Origin: Bog-532 sp963742865
GTDB taxonomy: Bacteria; Actinomycetota; Actinomycetes; Streptosporangiales; Streptosporangiaceae
Direction of reading: 5' to 3'
NCBI GenBank assembly: GCA_963742865.1
Contig: CAVUNW010000047.1
Coordinates: 1-64,000, forward strand
DNA length: 64,000 nucleotides
Shown: in pieces, positions 9,394-17,717 of the stretch
Layout: every line of letters starts with the position of its first letter
Position numbering within the stretch: position 1 is the stretch's first letter
Translations under genes and position numbers: made by a program
Notes under the pieces: model-generated
Database searches by the model: none
Told to the model about the DNA's origin: nothing
What the model saw: only the letters and a program-made list of their open reading frames with translations

Positions 9394-9660
9394 TCAAACT
9401 AGTGCGCGCAACAGGCGCGGTAGATCACGGAGTGGTGGCAGGCTTGTGCTGCATGTGTCGCATGTGGTGGGCGAGGCTCTAGCCCTTTCCTTGCTCAGGT
9501 TGGCCCGATGCCGCATCTGGCTTCTGTGCGACCCCGTCGGGGTTGTGGCGGACGGCGCGCTGGCTGCGGGGGCGGCCGACTGGTAGGTCTGAGCGATTGC
9601 GGGGAGAGACGTGAAGGCCACGGCCGCGCCGAGGCCCATCAAGGCGATTGTCTTGAGCAT
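9394..9660 (-). CDS. Small secreted protein, possibly frameshifted near its end
   Basis: An 88-codon frame with a signal peptide: MLKTIALMGLGAAVAFTSLP, then AIAQ before the likely cleavage site, followed by a low-complexity Ala/Ser/Pro/Thr stretch. The last part changes character; a neighbouring frame reads SLAHHMRHMQHKPATT, so a one-base shift near 9480 is likely. Probable periplasmic protein, function unknown. Confidence 0.45.
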   Translation of the reverse strand: MLKTIALMGLGAAVAFTSLPAIAQTYQSAAPAASAPSATTPTGSHRSQMRHRANLSKERARASPTTCDTCSTSLPPLRDLPRLLRALV

Positions 9661-9809
9661 TGCGTGTTTCTCCATACGGGGTTCATTCAACCCCATCTGG
9701 TTTCCTTGATACGCCAGCCGCCCTGAACTGCCCATGAACGGTTGGAGTGGTCTTCCCGCTGCGCGCCGATACTCCTCTGGAGAACCGCTTCGCGGCACCC
9801 CAAGACTCT

Positions 9810-10210
9810 GGTTAAACGTCGCCCCTCGGCGATCAATGTTTGGGACACCCAAGGGTTCGCAAAGAGCACCGTCGTCTCGAGCTTGGCGTGGCCGATCGTT
9901 CACAGTGTCCATTCGGATTCACAATAAAGAGCGCGAGTATTTCACGAATATCGACGTTCTGTTCGAGCAGAGGGGTGGCGAAGCTATTGCCGCAAGGTGT
10001 GTGGCGACACGCGCTTGGCGATCCCTGCCGCCTTCGCCGCGGCGTGCACGGCGCGGCAAAGCTGCCGGGCGGTCATCGGGTTGACGGGGTTCTGGCCGGG
10101 AAAGAGCCAGCCCTGCGGCCGCGCCGCCCACCACCAGTCGCGCAAGAGTTCGAGCAGTTGTGGCGAGAGCATGACGTAGCGATCCTTCCGCCCCTTACCC
10201 TGCTCGCGCA
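9810..10210 (-). pseudogene. Tyrosine recombinase (IS91-associated integrase type), broken
   Basis: Reading from about 10210 downward, frames join as QGKGRKDRYVMLSPQLLELL, then GWLFPGQNPVNPMTARQL, RVSPHTLR, FATPLLEQNVDIREI and GHAKLETTVLF. These are the conserved KGRKDR, HTLRHSFATHLLE and LGHA blocks of tyrosine recombinases. At least two frameshifts occur, near 9990 and 9900. The N-terminal part is missing beyond 10210. Such integrases often lie beside IS91-family transposases, but none is seen here. Confidence 0.7.
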
Positions 10211-10516
10211 GCGCGCCGTCAGGCGGCGGCGGTGGTGGCGATGCGGATCATGGGTTTGGTTTAGAGCGGCGAGGCCTGCCGCGCTCTAGCTCGCGGATAT
10301 GAGCGGCTGCCAGTTCGCGTGCGGAAAGGTCATCGTCGCCAGGGCCAGCCCGCTCGCCGCGCGTGAGCTTCACGAACCGCTCCTGCGCCTCCCGTATCAG
10401 CCGCTCCGCCTTGTCGGCGCGCGTGCTCCAAGGCGCTGACCAGCCATCCCTGCCGATCGGCGAATCACATAGAGGGCCTCGACGGTCTGCGGCTTCGCCC
10501 GGGCGTTGAACTGCAC

Positions 10517-10780
10517 TCAGCCCACGAGCCGCCTCAACCACGACTGGCGCGCTCGGCCGCCCGCGCCCTGAGCCGTCTCGTGAGAGCCGAAAACTCGCCG
10601 ATCGCCCATTCCGCCTTCGCGGCTTCTCGCGCCGCCCGCGCCTCGGCGGCGGCGAGCTGGCGCTTCAGGATCTCGTTCTCGGCCTTCAGGGTCTCGATGT
10701 AGGCTTCGAGGACGTGCAGAAGCGCCGAATTGTCCGCGCGGACGGGCGTGGCGCGAGGCATAAGTGCGGGCATGCCCACA
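10517..10780 (-). pseudogene. Small coiled-coil protein ending in WLRRLVG, frameshifted
   Basis: The frame contains MPRATPVRADNSALLHVLEA, then IETLKAENEILKRQLAAAEA followed by a run of Arg/Ala/Glu heptads. After a shift near 10560 the other frame gives QSWLRRLVG and a stop. This matches a family of plasmid-borne small proteins with a central coiled coil and a terminal W(W/L)RR(L/I)(T/V)G motif; related pieces occur at 10890-11120 and 44302-44421. Function unknown. Confidence 0.45.
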
Positions 10781-10889
10781 TTCCAGCATCTGGGCATCAG
10801 GCGATCCGGTCGAGGCGACGGCGGCGAGACCGACTTCGCTCGCTTCTGCTCTGGCGACGCGGCCCAGCCAACTGCCACAACGCGGTCTC

Positions 10890-11120
10890 TCAGCCCGTGA
10901 GCCGCCGCCACCACGGCCTATCTGTAAGCCGCTCGGCCCGCCCGCGCCACTCGTCGCGATCCCGCTTGAGGTCGTCTACGGTCCGACACAGCTCGTCGTG
11001 GCTGATCCTGACCTCCCCAAGGAGCTGCTGAATGTTTGAGATGGCGGCATCGGCGGCCGCGAGCTTCGCCGCCAGATCGCTGGTCGCGATCGTTTCAGGC
11101 GCCGGGAGCTGGCGTAACGA
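10890..11120 (-). CDS. Small coiled-coil protein ending in WWRRLTG, probably N-truncated
   Basis: An open frame of about 75 codons reading ETIATSDLAAKLAAADAAIS, IQQLLGEVRISHDELC, DDLKRDRDEWRGRAERL and DRPWWRRLTG. There is a helical coiled coil and a conserved terminal tryptophan-arginine motif. An in-frame stop lies near 11145 with no convincing start between, so the N-terminus may be lost or frameshifted. It sits 110 bases from a related fragment on the same strand, as if the two were once tandem genes. Confidence 0.4.
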   Translation of the reverse strand, partial: SLRQLPAPETIATSDLAAKLAAADAAISNIQQLLGEVRISHDELCRTVDDLKRDRDEWRGRAERLTDRPWWRRLTG

Positions 11121-11360
11121 GGCATTTGGGGGTGCCGCCGTCTTCGGTCAACTCGGCGGACATGCAGCCGGACTCGATGGCGATGGTCGACCCGGTATTT
11201 TCCGCCGCCTTATGAAGCCTCAAAACAGCCATTGCCACTCGTCCTATAAGACATTCTTGGGACGACGCTGCGGCAACATGGTTAACGAAGGGTTAAGCTG
11301 TGCTGGGCCTGACCGCGATCGAGCCGCAGTTAGGCTTCAACTGGGCCCTGCCCTGCCAGC

Positions 11361-11812
11361 TCACGCTGCAGGGCGGCTAGGGCGTGTGGCTTTGGCTTCG
11401 CCGCTTGCCGTCGACCATTCGCGGACGATCGGTTCCAGCGTGCGGCGCACGCGGAGCAGGCTGGCGTTCTCATTCACGATCTCGGCCGCCCGCGGCCAGA
11501 TGCGCAAAAGAGAATCGTGCACCGGCCGCACCCGCGCGCCTTCGTCGCCGCCCTCGGAGGTGAGCAGCCGCGCCTCGACGAAGGCGTCGATCAGCGCGCG
11601 CCGCGCGGGTCCGCTCGCTTCGAACTCGGCCCGGTCGAGCGGGACGATGATCGGCGTCGGGGCGCCGCTGACGGGATCGACTCCCACGTCGCGGACGAGG
11701 CCGGCGACAAGTTTCGGCAATTCGGCCTTGGCGGCGGCGTCGAGTTCTGCCATCGCCGCATCGGCCGTCTCGCTCACCGCCGCATCGAGACCGCGATAGT
11801 CGTCGAATCGCA
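11361..11812 (-). pseudogene. nSTAND-type ATPase fragment (C-terminal part of NTPase module)
   Basis: The frame contains FDDYRGLDAAVSETADAAMAEL, LVAGLVRDVG, ARRALIDAFVEARLLTSEGG, VRPVHDSLLRIWPRAAEIV and LRVRRTLEPIVREW. The VHDSLLRIWPR...LRVRRTLEP block is characteristic of the winged-helix end of nSTAND NTPase modules found in bacterial conflict and signalling proteins. No P-loop or WD40/effector part is present here. It is fused head to head with a RecD-like fragment near 11820-11840. Confidence 0.55.
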
Positions 11813-11839
11813 GCAGCCCGTCGCCGCGTTTCTCGCCGT

Positions 11840-12210
11840 GATCGCCGACAAGGTCGGCGACACCGCCTGCATCTTCCTGGCAGGCCTCTACAGGGCCGAG
11901 CAAGTGATCGCCGATCGGCTGATCCGCATCGTGAATGGCAGGCTGCCCTGGACGTGGATTGACGAAGAGAAGGCCCTGCCATGGATCGAAAAGCGCAGCG
12001 GTCTGCAGCTCGCCGAGAGTCAGAGGACAGCGATCCGTCTGGCGCTGACCGCCAAGGCGCTGGTGATCACCGGCGGGCCGGGCGTCGGCAAGACGACGAT
12101 CGTCAATTCGATCCTCAAGATCCTTGCGGCCAAAGGCGTGCGGCTGTTGCTGTGCGCCCCCACGGGCCGCGCGGCGAAGCGCATGACCGAAGCGACGACG
12201 GCGAAGTTGA
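11840..12210 (+). pseudogene. RecD2/TraA-like SF1 helicase fragment
   Basis: The frame reads FLAGLYRAEQVIADRLIRI, IDEEKALPWIEKRSGLQLAE, QRTAIRLAL, LVITGGPGVGKTTIVNSILK and CAPTGRAAKRMTEAT. GGPGVGKTT is the Walker A motif and CAPTGRAAKRM is motif Ia of RecD-family helicases. The segment is perhaps one fifth of the protein, with no further helicase motifs, and diverges right after RMTEAT. Internal fragment. Confidence 0.75.
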
Positions 12211-12469
12211 GCGGACCAAAGCGACGCGGATACTCAGCCGACAACGCTTTGACATTGACGCTCAACGCCCGCTGGACCGGGAACTCCAACGCGCGCCCGG
12301 AGACAGGTATCGCCGCGGCAGGCCGAAAATCTCAATCTTTGTGGGCGGGCTCCTCGTGCACTCCCGGCGCGCAAGTCTCGGATATGTCGAGGGAGACGGA
12401 AAACGGTGTAATATTTGCGTGGTGGCGGACGCAGTCCTCAAGAACCAGTCTGCGGAGGCCAAAGTTTTC

Positions 12470-12850
12470 GGATAATGCCAACCCTTTTGCAGATATGTTT
12501 TTTTTGGGGGTCCAAAACGGCGGCCTTTTGCGCTTTTCATAGCGCTTAAAAACTCGTCTTTACAATGCGTTAGCCGATCCTGAGCCAAATAAGGCCTGAG
12601 CAAAATAACTGCAAAATAACTGCAAAAGACTGCAAACCGGTGCTGGCGCTTTGGTAACGCTCACTCGTCTTTACAATGCGTTAGCCGATCCAGAGCAAAT
12701 CGGCCACAAAATAGCCACACAATGGCCGTAATGTTGCTGCGAAGGGCATAGGCAGAGTTTTGCGGATAATACCAAAAATTTTGGACGCAAACCGGTTCTG
12801 GCGCTTTCGTAGCGCTTAAACACTCGTCTTTACAATGCGTTAGCTTGTCA
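12470..12850. repeat. Three spaced copies of a structured direct repeat
   Basis: The core ACTCGTCTTTACAATGCG, continuing TTAGC, occurs identically at 12552, 12663 and 12822. Each copy is preceded within 3-10 bases by a small hairpin of the type GCGCTTTCGTAGCGC (variants in the loop), and two are followed by CGATCC(T/A)GAGC. Spacing is 111 and 159 bases. No protein-coding capacity is evident. It could be an origin/iteron region, a recombination or partition region, or a repeated small RNA. Confidence 0.75.
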
Positions 12851-13094
12851 GAACGCGGCCTGCTGTTGGCGGCAGGCAACGCATCAGGGGCGCAATACGG
12901 GGCCGCGCAGGGGCGTTACAGCGGAGCGTCTGTGAGAGGGATGCCCTTTCGCGTTCGCGCGCGAAGCGCGCTCCAGTCGTACGGGTCCGGGCTTGATTGG
13001 ATAGATCGTCGCGCTATTGCAATAATGCATAGGTCTACTAATTCGCTTGGCGGCCCCCCCCCTTTCCCTGCTCATCGCGAGCGTCGCGCCATCA

Positions 13095-13323
13095 GAGCCA
13101 AGCGGCGGAGCCGATGCCCACGCTGCCGGCCGACGGCGAGAAGATCGTGGTGTCGACACCGACCACCTCGCCCTGGGCGTTGAAGGTCGGGCCGCCGGAA
13201 TTGCCCTGGTTCACGGGGGGCGTCGATCTGCAGGAAGTCGTCGTAGGTGCCCGCGTCCGGCCGACTGGACGACCCTGCGCCGAATTCAGCCGGCTGGACG
13301 ACTTCGGCCCCGATGAACAGACC
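13095..13323 (-). pseudogene. Do/DegP-type serine protease fragment, interrupted by IS1595
   Basis: The frame reads GLFIGAEVVQPAEFGAGSSS, then after one shift in a C-run near 13210, VNQGNSGGPTFNAQGEVVGV. GNSGGP is the catalytic-serine motif of HtrA/Do proteases. At 13323 the frame meets the IS1595-family element; beyond the element at 14491 the frame can be followed for a few codons (HGPAKGLF) through the duplicated target. No signal peptide or PDZ domain remains. Confidence 0.55.
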
Positions 13324-14490
13324 ATGCCTATCCGGTTAAGACATACACCCACTAGATGTAGGGTGCGCCCAGTCCACTGAGTAAAGTTCGTCGTAGGTCG
13401 GCGCCCTCGCACTGCTTGCAATGCCGAGCAGCGAGCGGAAGGCGTTGAACGGGTAGAAGCGACGGTTGAATTGAAACGTGAACTCGTTGAGATAGGCCTG
13501 CAAATGCCGCGCGCTGACCCCGTGATGCGTTCCCGCCAGCCAGGTCTTGAGATTGGCGAAGACGAGATGGCTGATGGGCAGGAACTCCTCGGAGATTTCA
13601 GGGTCGCCGCATTCAGCGATGGCGCGATGATCGCAGCCGCGCTTGCGCAGGTCTGCGTAGCCGCTCCAATCGTCCGTGACGATCAACGTCCCCTTCGCCA
13701 CGGCGCCCTCGACGAAGCCGCAAAGCGACTTTGCGCTTCGGTCGGCGGCGACGGCGAGCCGAACGCGCCCGGCGTAGCGCCCGTCCTTGCGCGCGTCTTG
13801 CGCGGTTCCGGGCGCGCGGCGGCGCACCTCGACGGCGCAGGCGACGAGAGTTTTGTGATGAACGCCCCGGCCTTCCCCGCGCGTGCGGCCGCCGACCCAT
13901 GTCTCATCAACCTCGACATGCTCGTTTGCGCGACCGCCAATGCGATCCCGATCGGGGCGAACCATTCCGGCGCGCAGCTTGTGGAGGAGCTGAAAGGCGG
14001 TCTCGTAGCGCGAGAGGCCGAGCTGCCGTTGGAGCTGGACCGCGGATATGCCGGGAGTTTGGCTGGCGACGAGATAGGCGGCCCAAAACCAGACGGACAG
14101 CGGCGTGCGGCTGCGCTTCATGACCGTGCCGACAGTCAGTCCTGTCTGGCTTCGGCACTTGCGGCATGTCAGCACGCCCGGACGGCTCGCAATGCGGAAC
14201 GGTTCGCCGTTCGCGTCGCAGCGCGGGCAGACGAAGCCGCTCTCCCAGCGCGCCTTCTCGAGATATGCGGCGCAGGCCGGATCGTCGGGGAAGAGCCGCT
14301 GAAACTCCGGCAAAGACCGGGGATACGGCAGCGCCGCGCGCTGCTCCACATCCATCACAACGGGCGTCGCCGCAGTCATTGTCCCATCCAGCCTCGGCGC
14401 AAGGCCCTCGCTGATCGCCGGCCGGCGGGACCTCCGCTCCTCACTACCCACTAGCCCTAGCGGGTGTATGCGTCAACCGGATAGGCATGG
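13324..14490 (-). mobile_element. IS1595-family insertion sequence, copy 1 (complete, with target duplication)
   Basis: Outer ends are ATGCCTATCCGGTTAAGACA and, read from the other side, CCATGCCTATCCGGTTGACG, giving terminal inverted repeats that extend imperfectly through CATACACCC(A/G)CTAG. The 8-bp direct repeat AACAGACC lies at 13316-13323 and 14491-14498, as expected for this family. One transposase gene fills the element. A second, near-identical copy lies inverted at 34104. Confidence 0.9.
13336..14379 (-). CDS. IS1595-family transposase
   Basis: About 347 residues from the ATG at 14379 (MTAATPVVMDVEQ). The N-terminus has a zinc ribbon, CPRCDANG...CRKCRSQTG, followed by the LxxWFWAAYLVA helix and the QLGLSRYETAFQLLHKLR helix-turn-helix. 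The catalytic DDE-type core shows HVEVDETWVGG, IVTDDWSGYADL and the LVFANLKTWLAGTHHGVSARHLQ segment. It is full length and uninterrupted, so the element may be active. The reading extends almost to the left inverted repeat, as usual for this family. Confidence 0.9.
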   Translation of the reverse strand: MTAATPVVMDVEQRAALPYPRSLPEFQRLFPDDPACAAYLEKARWESGFVCPRCDANGEPFRIASRPGVLTCRKCRSQTGLTVGTVMKRSRTPLSVWFWAAYLVASQTPGISAVQLQRQLGLSRYETAFQLLHKLRAGMVRPDRDRIGGRANEHVEVDETWVGGRTRGEGRGVHHKTLVACAVEVRRRAPGTAQDARKDGRYAGRVRLAVAADRSAKSLCGFVEGAVAKGTLIVTDDWSGYADLRKRGCDHRAIAECGDPEISEEFLPISHLVFANLKTWLAGTHHGVSARHLQAYLNEFTFQFNRRFYPFNAFRSLLGIASSARAPTYDELYSVDWAHPTSSGCMS

Positions 14491-14584
14491 AACAGACCTT
14501 TAGCCGGCCCGTGGCGCCGCGACGGGGTAACCCTTGCGTTGACCGCGGCCCTAAATTTGGCGCGCTCGTCCGCATCGAGGCCGC

Positions 14585-14917
14585 TCAGATAGTCGGCGAT
14601 CGTCGCGAGGCGGTGGAACGCGTATCGAGATATTTGGCGTGCTTGCGTCGCGTCTTAGACCGATTGGTGTCGCGATCGATCACCTCGACGGCCCCGATGA
14701 CGAGAATCTTGCCGCCATTGCCGGGCTCGAAGAATCCATCGCCGTCGCGGAAAGGGATTTCCGTCTGATCGACTTCGACCACGCCCTCCAAGGGTTCCCG
14801 ATCCGGGTCGACCATCGATCGGCGCAATTTCTCGGTCGGCAGCCAGGCGGTCTTGTAAGTGACGCCGAGTTGATCCTCCAATTGTCGCGCCGACATGCCG
14901 TTGGAATGGGTCGCCAT
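14585..14917 (-). pseudogene. Second, distinct IS1595-family transposase fragment
   Basis: The frame reads NGMSARQLEDQLGVTYKTAW, LRRSMVDPDREPLEGVVEVD, QTEIPFRDGDGFFEPGN and ILVIGAVEVIDRDTN. This is the helix-turn-helix and first catalytic Asp region (VEVDQTEI) of an ISXO2/IS1595-type transposase different from the intact copy next to it. It lacks both the zinc ribbon and the C-terminal half. Confidence 0.6.
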
Positions 14918-14993
14918 GGCCGCCGGGAACGCCGTGGTCGACGGCTCAGAGCGAAGCGCACACGACGACGATCTACTTCGACCACGGCCTTAG

Positions 14994-15045
14994 GATCTGC
15001 TGGCCGAGCGCGGAATCGACATCAGCCACGAGACCGTCCGGTTTT
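14994..15045 (+). pseudogene. IS6-family transposase scrap
   Basis: Seventeen codons read LLAERGIDISHETVRF, the helix-turn-helix signature of IS6-family transposases. Both sides are unrelated. Confidence 0.5.
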
Positions 15046-15101
15046 AAAAGAGAGGCGGTCTTCGGGGCCTGGACAGGCGCACCAGCTCGCGCACTCTCGA
15101 A

Positions 15102-15467
15102 AATCTAGGAGAATTTGAAATTCAACTCATTTATCTAGTGAAGCTGCTAGTTGATTCGCTGAACGAAGAGGAATTCGCGAGGGCGTGTGGAGGGGCCCTT
15201 CCGAATGAAAAGAGTATAGGCAAGCTCATGAGATACTTGGAGACGCAAAAGTATCCCTATATCGACCGAGACAACACGCTTCTACGAAATCTTCAAGAGC
15301 TACGTTCGAGTGGTGCTGTACACCACAAGGGTAAGAAGTTTGATAAAATCCGCACGGGCGTCGGGCTTGATCGTAATCCTCCTCCAAAAGTCTTTCGCAA
15401 CCTGCTATTGGGCGTCAACAAGATGCTGACCGACCTCGCGACCCACTTTGCGCCGCCCACCGAGTAG
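15102..15467 (+). CDS. Hypothetical protein, probably a C-terminal piece
   Basis: The open frame reads LGEFEIQLIYLVKLLVDSLN, then IGKLMRYLETQKYPYIDRDN, LRNLQELRSSGAVHHKGKKF and VFRNLLLGVNKMLTDLATHF. GC content is lower than the neighbours, suggesting a separate origin. It is open upstream of the GTG at 15138 back to an IS6-type scrap, so the N-terminus is probably lost. I do not recognise the family; it is mostly alpha-helical and charged. Confidence 0.45.
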   Translation, partial: NLGEFEIQLIYLVKLLVDSLNEEEFARACGGALPNEKSIGKLMRYLETQKYPYIDRDNTLLRNLQELRSSGAVHHKGKKFDKIRTGVGLDRNPPPKVFRNLLLGVNKMLTDLATHFAPPTE

Positions 15468-15684
15468 AGCAGTCTGTTCGCGAGTAGGCTCCTCAGGACG
15501 TTGCCGCGCCAGTGACGCCAAGGTCCGCTTCGGGTCTATTTGACCCGTTCGTCGCGCCGGCTGGGAATGCCCGGTATTTGCGCCAAGCCGCCATTCGTAA
15601 TGGCCCGGCAGACAAGTCTCCATCATCGCTCAAATCAAACTCGCAATCGCCACGGTTGGCGATGCCTAGCCGAACGGAAGCTCC

Positions 15685-15745
15685 GACTGCGTGTTAGGCA
15701 GTACGGCGAGAGATATCTCTGGTTCGAATCCATCTCGCTCCGCCA
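15685..15745 (+). repeat. tRNA-Ser-like 3' segment, copy A
   Basis: A 61-base segment in which ACTGC-GTGTTAG-GCAGT forms an anticodon-like arm, followed by a degraded variable arm, CTGGTTCGAATCCAT resembling a T arm, and GCTCCGCCA. The T stem pairs poorly and no matching 5' acceptor strand is present. Two relatives lie at 46079-46136 (minus) and 48998-49058. Confidence 0.55.
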
Positions 15746-15899
15746 CGCAATCAGTTGACATAGCAAATTCAAGTCATCCGGGCGGCCGGCCGAAATCAGG
15801 CTGAGGGGTTCCGAAAACGCCGCCGTCTCGGTAGCATCGGCGGGGGGCGGCAGGCGGAGCGCGCAGGGGGAGGGATCGGCATGACTGACCACAATTCGG

Positions 15900-16326
15900 A
15901 TGACGACACCGCGTCGCTCGGCCGCATTGAGCCGAACGGCAGCGGGCGGTTGGCATCGGTGAGTGCGGCAGTGATGCGCTCGTCGACGGAACTGCGAGTC
16001 GGCGTCTGCCGGGTTCGCGGTTCGATGACCTCTAGCGCGAGAGCGTTGGCGCGTTGAGCGAGTTCGAGTGTCACGCTGGGCATGGCCGGAGCGGCGCGGT
16101 GCTCGACGGTCAGCGTGATATCGCCGCTTTCGCGGAGATCGCGGTTGCGGCGGAGGTAGAGGTTGGAATCGCCCCAGGCATGGAACTTGGAGGAACCTCG
16201 CAAGGCCTGGCCGGCGCGGACGTGGCCGGCACCCTTCTTGGCGTGGTGGACGACGATGACGGCGATGGCGTGGCGGCGCTGCAACTCGCGCAGATAGGCG
16301 AGCAGCGGCGCCACTTCGCCGCTGGC
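15900..16326 (-). pseudogene. AAA-type (RepA/DnaB-like) ATPase, C-terminal half
   Basis: The frame reads SGEVAPLLAYLRELQRRHAI, VIVVHHAKKGAGH, GQALRGSSKFHAWGDSNLYL and ITLTVEHRAAPAMPSVTLEL. The VHHAxK and RGSSxxxAxxDxxxxL motifs belong to AAA_25-type ATPases found in plasmid RepA and phage primase-helicases. Walker A and B are missing: the frame hits a stop just upstream, beside the GNAT gene. The far C-terminus degrades near 15930 (RPLPFG then a shift). Confidence 0.65.
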
Positions 16327-16367
16327 GTTTGTCTATGATCCCTCGGGTAAGAATCTAAGACTAGGCT

Positions 16368-16760
16368 CTAACAAGGGCCGCTGTCTTCCACATGGAAGCG
16401 CAGCGTCACGTCGACCGTCGTCCGATCGATCTTCTTCGACATAAGAAGGCCGCTTCGCTGGAACACCTTGAGCATGGGCGCGTTGTCGGCTGGCACGTCG
16501 GCGACGAGCTCCTTCAATCCCGCCTTGCGGGCAAGCGCCGCGATATGGCGCATCAGCGCCGAGCCGATGCCCCTGCCCTGATACGCGTCGATGACCGTGA
16601 ACGAGATCTCCGCGACGCCCGGCTGCATGACAATGTAGCGACGGCCGCCGACGATGGTCGATCGGCCGTTTTCGTCCGCTATCGCCACCAGCGCGACATG
16701 TTTGACGAAATCGATGTCGAGGAAGTAGTGGACCTCCTTCTCCGAGAACACGCGCTTCAC
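16368..16760 (-). CDS. GNAT-family N-acetyltransferase, 5'-truncated
   Basis: The frame has FSEKEVHYFLDIDFVKHVAL, IVGGRRYIV, AEISFTVIDAYQGRGIGSAL and LKELVADVPADNAPMLKVFQ. QGRGIGSAL is the acetyl-CoA pyrophosphate loop. Homologous residues continue upstream of the GTG at 16760 (ESFYHRFFT), then break at a stop, so the first 30-40 residues of the usual protein are gone. The family is related to acyl-CoA-synthetase/protein-lysine acetyltransferase GNAT domains. The catalytic core is complete. Confidence 0.65.
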   Translation of the reverse strand: MKRVFSEKEVHYFLDIDFVKHVALVAIADENGRSTIVGGRRYIVMQPGVAEISFTVIDAYQGRGIGSALMRHIAALARKAGLKELVADVPADNAPMLKVFQRSGLLMSKKIDRTTVDVTLRFHVEDSGPC

Positions 16761-16904
16761 TGTAAAGAAGCGATGGTAGAACGACTCTAAGCGTCAGTTC
16801 ATTTCTTGATGGTCTTTCGCGGACGCCCTTTGATGGTTTGTTTGTTGGATAGGGAGATCGCAGCCCCCGACGCGATCGAGCCTGCCGTCGTGCTCGCGGC
16901 CGTC

Positions 16905-17600
16905 AATCGGGATAGGGGGGAGCCTCGCGGCTCCTCCCCTCCCACACCACCGTACGTACGGGTCCGTATACGGCGGTTCGGCGGATTAAGCATTCACGTG
17001 CTTCATGGTTGGCAAACCCAGACGACGGAAGCGAGCTTTGGTGAAGGCCCTGTGCAGGGCTTCGCAGAAGCTGATCCGCCAAGGACCCTTGGGGCTGAAG
17101 ATGGCTTCGCTCGTCAGCCGTTCGGGGACGCTTAGGCGGCGCAGTTCCCGGTATCGCCTGCCGCGCGTCTTCCACTGGACCCAGGCGACGCAACGCAGGC
17201 GTCGTCGGACCCGCCTTCGAGCGACGGCAGCTCCCGCCACTGGCTGAAGCCGAAGTAGCCGGCCCATCCCCGAAGGTATGGAGCCAGCTCGCGGATCATC
17301 CGCTCCAGGCTGATGCCGCCCGGTCAGCTCGCGCACCCGGTGTTTGAACCGGGCGACGGCCTTGGCGGCGATGCACCGGCGCAGCTCCGGTTCGTTCCGC
17401 AACGTAAAGCTGAGGAACGAGCGTCGCCACGGTCGGTCCACGGCACTCTTTGCGGCGTTGACCTGAAGCTTGAGGCGGCGTTCGATGAAGCGGGTCACGC
17501 TTTGCATGATAACCCTGCGCGCGGAAAGCGATGGGGAATCTCGTAGCTGAAGGGTCTCGATGTGCCGGAGCGACAGATTGCGCAACGCATGCCCTGGTGT
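16905..17600 (-). mobile_element. Group II intron, 3' part (ORF tail, domains V-VI)
   Basis: Downstream of the reverse-transcriptase frame the minus strand reads GAACCGCCGTATACGGACCC then GTACGTACGGTGGTGTGGGA, the compact hairpin of group II domain V, followed by a GC-rich hairpin for domain VI and an end CTATCCCGAT. The 5' half of the intron is absent here. A possible intron 5' end occurs separately at 31782-31998. The piece lies directly upstream of the cbb operon, where cbbR would usually be. Confidence 0.75.
16986..17585 (-). pseudogene. Group II intron reverse transcriptase/maturase, C-terminal fragment
   Basis: Frames read VTRFIERRLKLQVNAAKSAV and PWRRSFLSFTL (end of the RT/thumb region), then CVAWVQWKTRGRRYRELRRL and KGPWRISFCEALHRAFTKAR (domain X/maturase region). 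The middle (about 17210-17330) is shifted by one base; in the other frame it restores the expected MIRELAPYLRGWAGYFGFSQ block. The RT active site YADD is missing. Product non-functional. Confidence 0.75.
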
Positions 17601-17717
17601 TTAATTTTTTTGAATGGCGAGCCAAATTTAAATCAGTTTTCTTTGGCATGCAAATATTCATATAAGCCAAACAGAAGCAGCGCGCAGCCTCGAAGGGCGC
17701 GGGCAAGGGAGGGCAAG

